Positions 59,025-63,457 of a DNA stretch of 63,457 bases are shown piece after piece. The notes beneath the pieces were generated by a model. The model had not been told where the DNA came from, searched no databases, and worked only from the letters and a program-made list of their open reading frames with translations. Source of the stretch: Streptomyces sp. H39-S7 (GTDB lineage Bacteria > Actinomycetota > Actinomycetes > Streptomycetales > Streptomycetaceae); the NCBI RefSeq assembly GCF_027158205.1, contig NZ_JAPVLU010000050.1, forward strand, positions 1 through 63,457, given 5' to 3'. The translations under genes and the position numbers were made by a program. How positions within the stretch are numbered: position 1 is the stretch's first letter; the number at the start of each line of letters is the position of its first letter.

Positions 59025-61022
59025 TCACGGGAACGGGTGGGGGGCGGGGTTGAGGTCGGCGGCGCGCAGGTCGTGGTCGAGGCGGCCGGCTTCACGCAGC
59101 GCGGTGCGCAGCCGCGGCATGTGCAGGGCACGCTGGCGCTGCCAGCCGAAGTCGATCGGCAGCAGGCCCGGTACGAGAACGGCCGCGGTGTGCAGCCCCA
59201 GATCGCGCTGTTCCGGCATCGTCTGGTCGACGACCACGACGTCGAAGCCCTGACCGGTGACCGCCTCCACGGCCGCGTCGAGGTCCTCGCGCAGGTCGGC
59301 GGCGGGCGGCCGCCCGGTGGCGAGCTCCGCCACGGCGCGCGGCGGCGGACGGCCGGTGCCGTCCTCCTCGTCCAGCAGGAACGCGGCGTGCGGGGCCATC
59401 TCGGGCAGCCCGTACACCAGCGGGTGGTCGTGCAGCACCAGGACCTTGTCGAAGTCCGCGGCCATCGCGCTGAGCCGGTCGTGATCGCGTTCCGTGCGGC
59501 GCCGGACCTTGACGGCGTCGGTGGCGATCTCGCACAGGCCCGCGCTCAGCGCGGCTTCCGGGTCCCAGCTCGCGCCGGCACCGAAGCACAACGTGCCCGG
59601 TCCGCCGTCGGCGCGCTGGGCGACGGCCGTCACCACCGGGATCGGGAAGGAGATGCGGGTGTCGAAGAACCGCGCCCGGTAGCCGTACATGGCCAGCCGG
59701 TCCGCCATCTGCCGGGTCCCGGGGCGGGAGCTGGTCGCCGGATCGATCTCCGGCAGTGGCACCCGGCCGTACCAGGCGAGCAGGAAGGCGTCGCGCTCGA
59801 CGGCCTCCATGAGGCCGAAGTACACCGCCTCCTCCAGGCAGCCCCCCGAGGCGCAGCCGTTGGAGCTCTCCTGCACGAAGCGGTTCCGCACGCCTCCTGG
59901 TGCGTGGTAGTAGGCGAGCACCTCGGGGACCAGCAGCGGCCGGTGGTCGCGCAGCGAGTAGCCCCAGACCCAGGGGATCCGCCGCTGCGGCGAGAACGGC
60001 AGGACGGTCTGGTGCGCGCGGTGGAAGGCGTCGGGGTACAGGCCGCAGGCGCGCGGGTCGAGGGCGTCGGACCCGAGTTCCGCCAGGGACGCGACGACCG
60101 TGGTGCGCTTGCCTCGGGCGCGCATCCCGGCGAACCGCTCCATGCCCTCCAGCACGCCGACCCGGACGCTGCGCGCGTAGCTGTCCGTGTGGCCGCCCCA
60201 GTAGGACTCCCGCAGGTACGCGCCGGACCGCAGGGTGAAGGCGCCCACCGTCGAGGCGGTCGACGCGGAGGTGAGGTCGGGGGCGACGGAGGGCCCGAGC
60301 ATGCCGGCCACCGGATTGACGAACGCCTCCAGCGGCAGGTCGTACGCGTCGATCCCGCGGCGGCGGAACCCGGCCGGGTCCTCCTTCGGGACGCTGCCCA
60401 GGACGATGCGGGCGCCTTCGGCCGTGTCGTCGGTGCGGCGGTCGCAGCGGGGGCACTCGGCGTCGGGGATCAGCGCCGCCCGGTTGACGCGAAGGGTCTC
60501 CAGGTCGAGCAGATGGACGGAGGCGAACCGGTCGTCGCCGGCCGCGGTGTCCTCCCGCTCGCGGTGGGCGGCGATCAGGGCGGCGACGGCGTCGGCCGCG
60601 AACGCCGTCAGGAAGGGCCACTCCCCCGCCGCGCGGGTGCCGGAGCCGAGTTCCAGAGCGTCGCGCAGCGCTCCGGGCCGTACCGCCTGCCAGCGCCTGG
60701 CCAGGCAGGTCGGGCACGGGGCGGACGCCTGTCCGCTCCCGGGGGACGGTCCGACCACGACCTGGTGGCCGTAGACGTGCACGGGGGTGGTGCCGTCGCC
60801 CCACTCCTCGACGGACGCTGCCGCGTCGTCGGCCAGCTCGTCGCGGACGCCGAGCGCGATGACCCGGACGTGCCCGTCCAGGCCCGGGTGGCCGAGCAGG
60901 CTGCGCGCCAGCGGGCCTTCGAGGGCGTGCCCTTCCCCGGGCGGGCCGCCGGTACCGGCCGGGTCCCCGGGACCGCCCGCCCGGGGCGGTCCGGTGGGAC
61001 GGACCGCCGGTTCAGAGCGCAT
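59025..61022 (-). CDS. YcaO cyclodehydratase B of the RiPP cluster
   Basis: This 665-residue protein is a paralogue of YcaO A with the same layout. Two CxxC pairs (C103/C106, C190/C193) lie in the docking part. The YcaO motifs LEGMERFAG and LEEAVYFGLMEAVERDAF follow, and the terminus is PHPFP. All signs point to an active ATP-dependent cyclodehydratase. The first 35 residues are a low-complexity Pro/Gly stretch. Its start overlaps the ThiF-like gene by 11 bases. One YcaO may act on Cys and the other on Ser/Thr. Confidence 0.92.
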   Translation of the reverse strand: MRSEPAVRPTGPPRAGGPGDPAGTGGPPGEGHALEGPLARSLLGHPGLDGHVRVIALGVRDELADDAAASVEEWGDGTTPVHVYGHQVVVGPSPGSGQASAPCPTCLARRWQAVRPGALRDALELGSGTRAAGEWPFLTAFAADAVAALIAAHREREDTAAGDDRFASVHLLDLETLRVNRAALIPDAECPRCDRRTDDTAEGARIVLGSVPKEDPAGFRRRGIDAYDLPLEAFVNPVAGMLGPSVAPDLTSASTASTVGAFTLRSGAYLRESYWGGHTDSYARSVRVGVLEGMERFAGMRARGKRTTVVASLAELGSDALDPRACGLYPDAFHRAHQTVLPFSPQRRIPWVWGYSLRDHRPLLVPEVLAYYHAPGGVRNRFVQESSNGCASGGCLEEAVYFGLMEAVERDAFLLAWYGRVPLPEIDPATSSRPGTRQMADRLAMYGYRARFFDTRISFPIPVVTAVAQRADGGPGTLCFGAGASWDPEAALSAGLCEIATDAVKVRRRTERDHDRLSAMAADFDKVLVLHDHPLVYGLPEMAPHAAFLLDEEDGTGRPPPRAVAELATGRPPAADLREDLDAAVEAVTGQGFDVVVVDQTMPEQRDLGLHTAAVLVPGLLPIDFGWQRQRALHMPRLRTALREAGRLDHDLRAADLNPAPHPFP

Positions 61023-63300
61023 CTATCGCCCCGTGCACCAGGAGGATCCGGACCACATGGATTCCGCCGGTCCGCAGGTCGGCCGAGCCGGTGGGTACCG
61101 CGAGTGCGGTCAGGCCACGGGCGCGCAGCCCGGCGGAGAGCGCGAGGTGGTCGGGTGCCTCGCCGCCGCCCGCCGGTCCGGACTCCGCCAGGGCGGCTTC
61201 TCCGGTGACGACGAGCGTTCCTGCGTCGAGATCGCCCAGCAGTGGATCGCCGGTGTCGGCGGGAGCCGCGTCACCGGACCGCCGGGCGAGCTGCACCTGG
61301 CCGAGCAGGTCGCGCAGCGCGTCCACGGCGGCCTGCCGCCGGGTGCCGCGCGCGGCCGACGCCCACCAGGTACGTCCGGTGGCCGGATCGGCGGCGCGGG
61401 CGAGCAGCACCGCGGCCGGTCCGTCGGCGGGACCGAGCGCCAGCAACTCCGCGTCCAGGCCCAGGTTCCCGGCCGAGCGGCGGAGGAAGACCAGCTCGCG
61501 GTCGTCGGCCGCGGGGCCCGCGGGCACCAAGGACACCGGCGTCCGGGCGCGCAACGCCTGCGTCAGGGCGTGGAAGGCCAGCGCGGACTGCAGCCCCCGG
61601 GCCGCGGCCACCGCCGCCGACGGTCCGGAGCCGGAGCCCGCCGAGGTCGGAACGAAGATCCGGTCCTGGTTGTGACGGCCGAAGGTGCGCACGGCGCCGG
61701 CCGGTACGAGAGCGGTCCGCCCGTCGGTCAGCGAGGTCGCGCGGACCCAGGCGCGGACCTGGTCTGCGCGGGCGCCCGTCCCGGCTGAGGTGTCGAGGGA
61801 GGAGGGACCGACCAGCGACCACTTCTCGTGGGCCGTCTCCAGAGCGGCGCCGTCCAGGGGGTGCGCCTGCGGGACCACGTGCTCGGTGTACACCTCGGCG
61901 GCCCGGTGCAGGGCCCGCAACCGCGCCCCCGCGACATGGTGGACGTCGAAGGCCGAGATCTCCCGCTGCCCGGCGTGGCCGACGCCGACGCGCACGGTGC
62001 CGACCTTGAGCGGCGTCTGCTCCCAGGTGTCGTCGGCGTAGCCGCTGAACACTCCCGCGTGGGGGTGGACCAGGCCCGCGCGGGCGTCGAGTTCGGCCAG
62101 TACGCGGTCCGCGTCCTCCTCCGGCGCCACATCCCCCTCGGGCCGGAGGCCGTCCGCCGTGAGGCCGGCCGCCACGTCTGCCGGCAGCCCCGACTCCGCG
62201 AGCTCCCCGGCCGGGTCCGCCGGCACCTCCGGCGCGCCGGAGGTCCTGCAGTACGGGCAGGCCGGGTGCGGCAGCAGCGGCTCGGTCGTGACATCCAGCG
62301 AGTCCAGGTCCTGCAGGACCAGCCGGCCCTCGGTCTCGGCGGCGAGCGCGCCGGTGGTCAGCCGGAACACCTCGTAGCCCAGCAGGTTCCCGAGCATCGC
62401 CGCGGACGGTCCCGACACCTGGCGTCCGGAGGACTCGCCGTCCCGGTCAAGGCAGGCGGAGCTCCACACGTCGGCTGCCGCACCCGGCTGCCCGTTGGCT
62501 CCCAGCCGCAGGGCGGCGCAGGCCCAGCAGCCGGCTGCACCGGCGGACATGAGGGGCCCGACGACGGCCTTGCTGCCGAACGTCCACGCGGGAAGCAGGC
62601 GGGTGCCCTCCGGGACCCCGGCCTCCAGCAGACCGGTCAGGACGCGCGGTCCCGCGCTCGCCACCACCACGTCGTACCCGGCCGACGACTCCCAGCCGGG
62701 CCCCGCGGAAGCGTCGAGCCGGACGAGGTCGACCGGGCAGCCGTCCGCGGCCAGCGCCGCGGCCTCCCCGGCCGTCTCGGCGAAGGGGTCGTCGCCACCG
62801 GCGGGAGCCTTCTGCACCGCGACGGTCGCGACGCCGTTGCGCACCAGGCTCAGCGCGCACCAGCGCGCGACGTCGTCCTGGCCCAGTACCGCCACCCGCG
62901 TCTCGCGGAACCGCCGGAACCTGCCGCCCGCCTCGCCGGTGTAGTGGTCGATGTAGGCGATCTGTGGCGCGAACCGCCGGGAGACGTCCGCGGGCAGTGC
63001 GTCGAGGCCGTCGCTGCCGGGCGCCACGTCACGGGCGAGGCCCCGGCCGTACAGCGCTCCCACCAGCTCGGCCACCATCGCCCGCTGTCCGGCGCCGAGC
63101 CCACCGCAGATGTCCTCGACCCGGCTCGCGCCGTTGAGGTGCGGGACGATGAGGGAGGCGAATCGATAGGCCGATTTCCCACTGAGGTTGAATCCTCCGT
63201 GGGCGTTGTGAAAGACAACTCCTGAGGGCGTCTCGGTGAACAGGACATCACGGCGGATGCGCGGGCGGGTGTCCGCGACTTCTTCGTACGATGCGGTCAT
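61012..63300 (-). CDS. RRE-containing ThiF-like cyclodehydratase partner (F protein)
   Basis: This 762-residue protein starts with a PqqD-like recognition element (RRDVLFTETPSGVVFHNAHG, residues 12-92). An E1/ThiF-like Rossmann part with zinc Cys pairs C258/C261 and C348/C351 follows. A C-terminal half of about 350 residues (VRVGVGHAGQREISAFDVHH) looks like a degenerate YcaO or scaffold region. Such ocin-ThiF-like F proteins bind the leader peptide and present the core to YcaO; here one F protein must serve two YcaOs. It is the first complete gene of the operon inside the window; 70 bases separate it from the edge gene. Confidence 0.85.
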   Translation of the reverse strand: MTASYEEVADTRPRIRRDVLFTETPSGVVFHNAHGGFNLSGKSAYRFASLIVPHLNGASRVEDICGGLGAGQRAMVAELVGALYGRGLARDVAPGSDGLDALPADVSRRFAPQIAYIDHYTGEAGGRFRRFRETRVAVLGQDDVARWCALSLVRNGVATVAVQKAPAGGDDPFAETAGEAAALAADGCPVDLVRLDASAGPGWESSAGYDVVVASAGPRVLTGLLEAGVPEGTRLLPAWTFGSKAVVGPLMSAGAAGCWACAALRLGANGQPGAAADVWSSACLDRDGESSGRQVSGPSAAMLGNLLGYEVFRLTTGALAAETEGRLVLQDLDSLDVTTEPLLPHPACPYCRTSGAPEVPADPAGELAESGLPADVAAGLTADGLRPEGDVAPEEDADRVLAELDARAGLVHPHAGVFSGYADDTWEQTPLKVGTVRVGVGHAGQREISAFDVHHVAGARLRALHRAAEVYTEHVVPQAHPLDGAALETAHEKWSLVGPSSLDTSAGTGARADQVRAWVRATSLTDGRTALVPAGAVRTFGRHNQDRIFVPTSAGSGSGPSAAVAAARGLQSALAFHALTQALRARTPVSLVPAGPAADDRELVFLRRSAGNLGLDAELLALGPADGPAAVLLARAADPATGRTWWASAARGTRRQAAVDALRDLLGQVQLARRSGDAAPADTGDPLLGDLDAGTLVVTGEAALAESGPAGGGEAPDHLALSAGLRARGLTALAVPTGSADLRTGGIHVVRILLVHGAIDAL

Positions 63301-63370
63301 GCTGGTATTACCCCCTGTCGGGCGCGTAATTCGGGAAACGGGTCAGGAAATGTGTTCCCGCGATGCCCTT

Positions 63371-63457
63371 TCAGGCCCCGGAGGAGGTGTCGGAGCCGGA
63401 CGCGTCACTGCGGAACGCCGCCGCGCCACGGGTGAGCGTGCGGAGCAGATCGTGCAT
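63371..63457 (-). CDS. 3' end of a further gene cut by the window edge
   Basis: The last 87 bases encode an open frame on the minus strand ending in TGA at 63371. The visible residues are Met at the very edge, then LLRTLTRG and an acidic Ser/Gly tail (SGSDTSSGA). It is most simply the C-terminus of another cluster gene; the edge Met could by chance be a start. No family can be read. It is the upstream neighbour of the F protein on the same strand. Confidence 0.4.
   Translation of the reverse strand: MHDLLRTLTRGAAAFRSDASGSDTSSGA

Noticed and set aside
48229..63457. Daptide or lanthipeptide cluster because of the M50 protease and LanB
   Set aside because: YcaO, ThiF-like and SagB genes and a split LanB define azole chemistry; no lanthionine cyclase or daptide aminotransferase is present.

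Overview
The window is very GC-rich (roughly 70% or more) and codon-biased. It carries a chaplin, a DasR-type operator upstream of nagB, a Pls-type poly-amino-acid synthetase and many GTG starts. Together these point to a Streptomyces or close relative, and the mixed content looks like chromosome-arm DNA. No rRNA, tRNA, CRISPR array, insertion sequence or prophage was seen.

Bases 1-21,000 hold mostly housekeeping and conserved accessory genes: a PrmC-related methyltransferase, a giant HEAT-repeat protein, nagB with its dre site, an AraC/VOC pair, 3-methyladenine glycosylase I, STAS proteins, a phospholipase D-type enzyme, small metabolic enzymes, a membrane Ser/Thr kinase and a valyl-tRNA synthetase of apparently archaeal type. 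Decayed genes lie between them: an MFS C-terminal remnant, a maltose O-acetyltransferase lacking its catalytic core and, further on, a GNAT remnant. Bases 21,000-31,800 are a cell-surface region: a long chaplin, a 1342-residue membrane poly-amino-acid synthetase, a secreted CAP protein, a sigma factor / zinc motif / membrane segment / CAP fusion, and an ABC exporter-like pair.

Bases 31,800-44,600 form a sugar-use island. A ribose-type ABC importer, a Gfo/Idh/MocA dehydrogenase and a TIM-barrel isomerase run leftward. A ROK repressor, a secreted PQQ-type sugar dehydrogenase and a secreted ThuA-domain protein run rightward, the last two carrying five CBM6-like modules. The divergent control region contains 56-bp direct repeats and a possible ROK operator.

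Bases 48,229-63,457 contain the most interesting system: a RiPP gene cluster that I cannot match to a described product. A 57-residue precursor has a thiopeptide-like acidic leader and a core made almost only of Ser, Thr and Cys. Converging on it is a tightly overlapping operon of at least eight genes. These encode an RRE/ThiF-like cyclodehydratase partner, two complete YcaO proteins both ending in PHPFP, a two-domain SagB-type azoline oxidase, a split LanB dehydratase (glutamylation protein plus elimination protein), a fusion of a PqqD-like domain, an M50 metalloprotease and an ABC ATPase, and an ABC-2 permease. The predicted product contains several thiazoles or oxazoles and dehydroamino acids. 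No pyridine synthase is visible, so it could be linear (goadsporin-like) or a thiopeptide whose cyclase lies beyond the right edge, where the cluster is cut.
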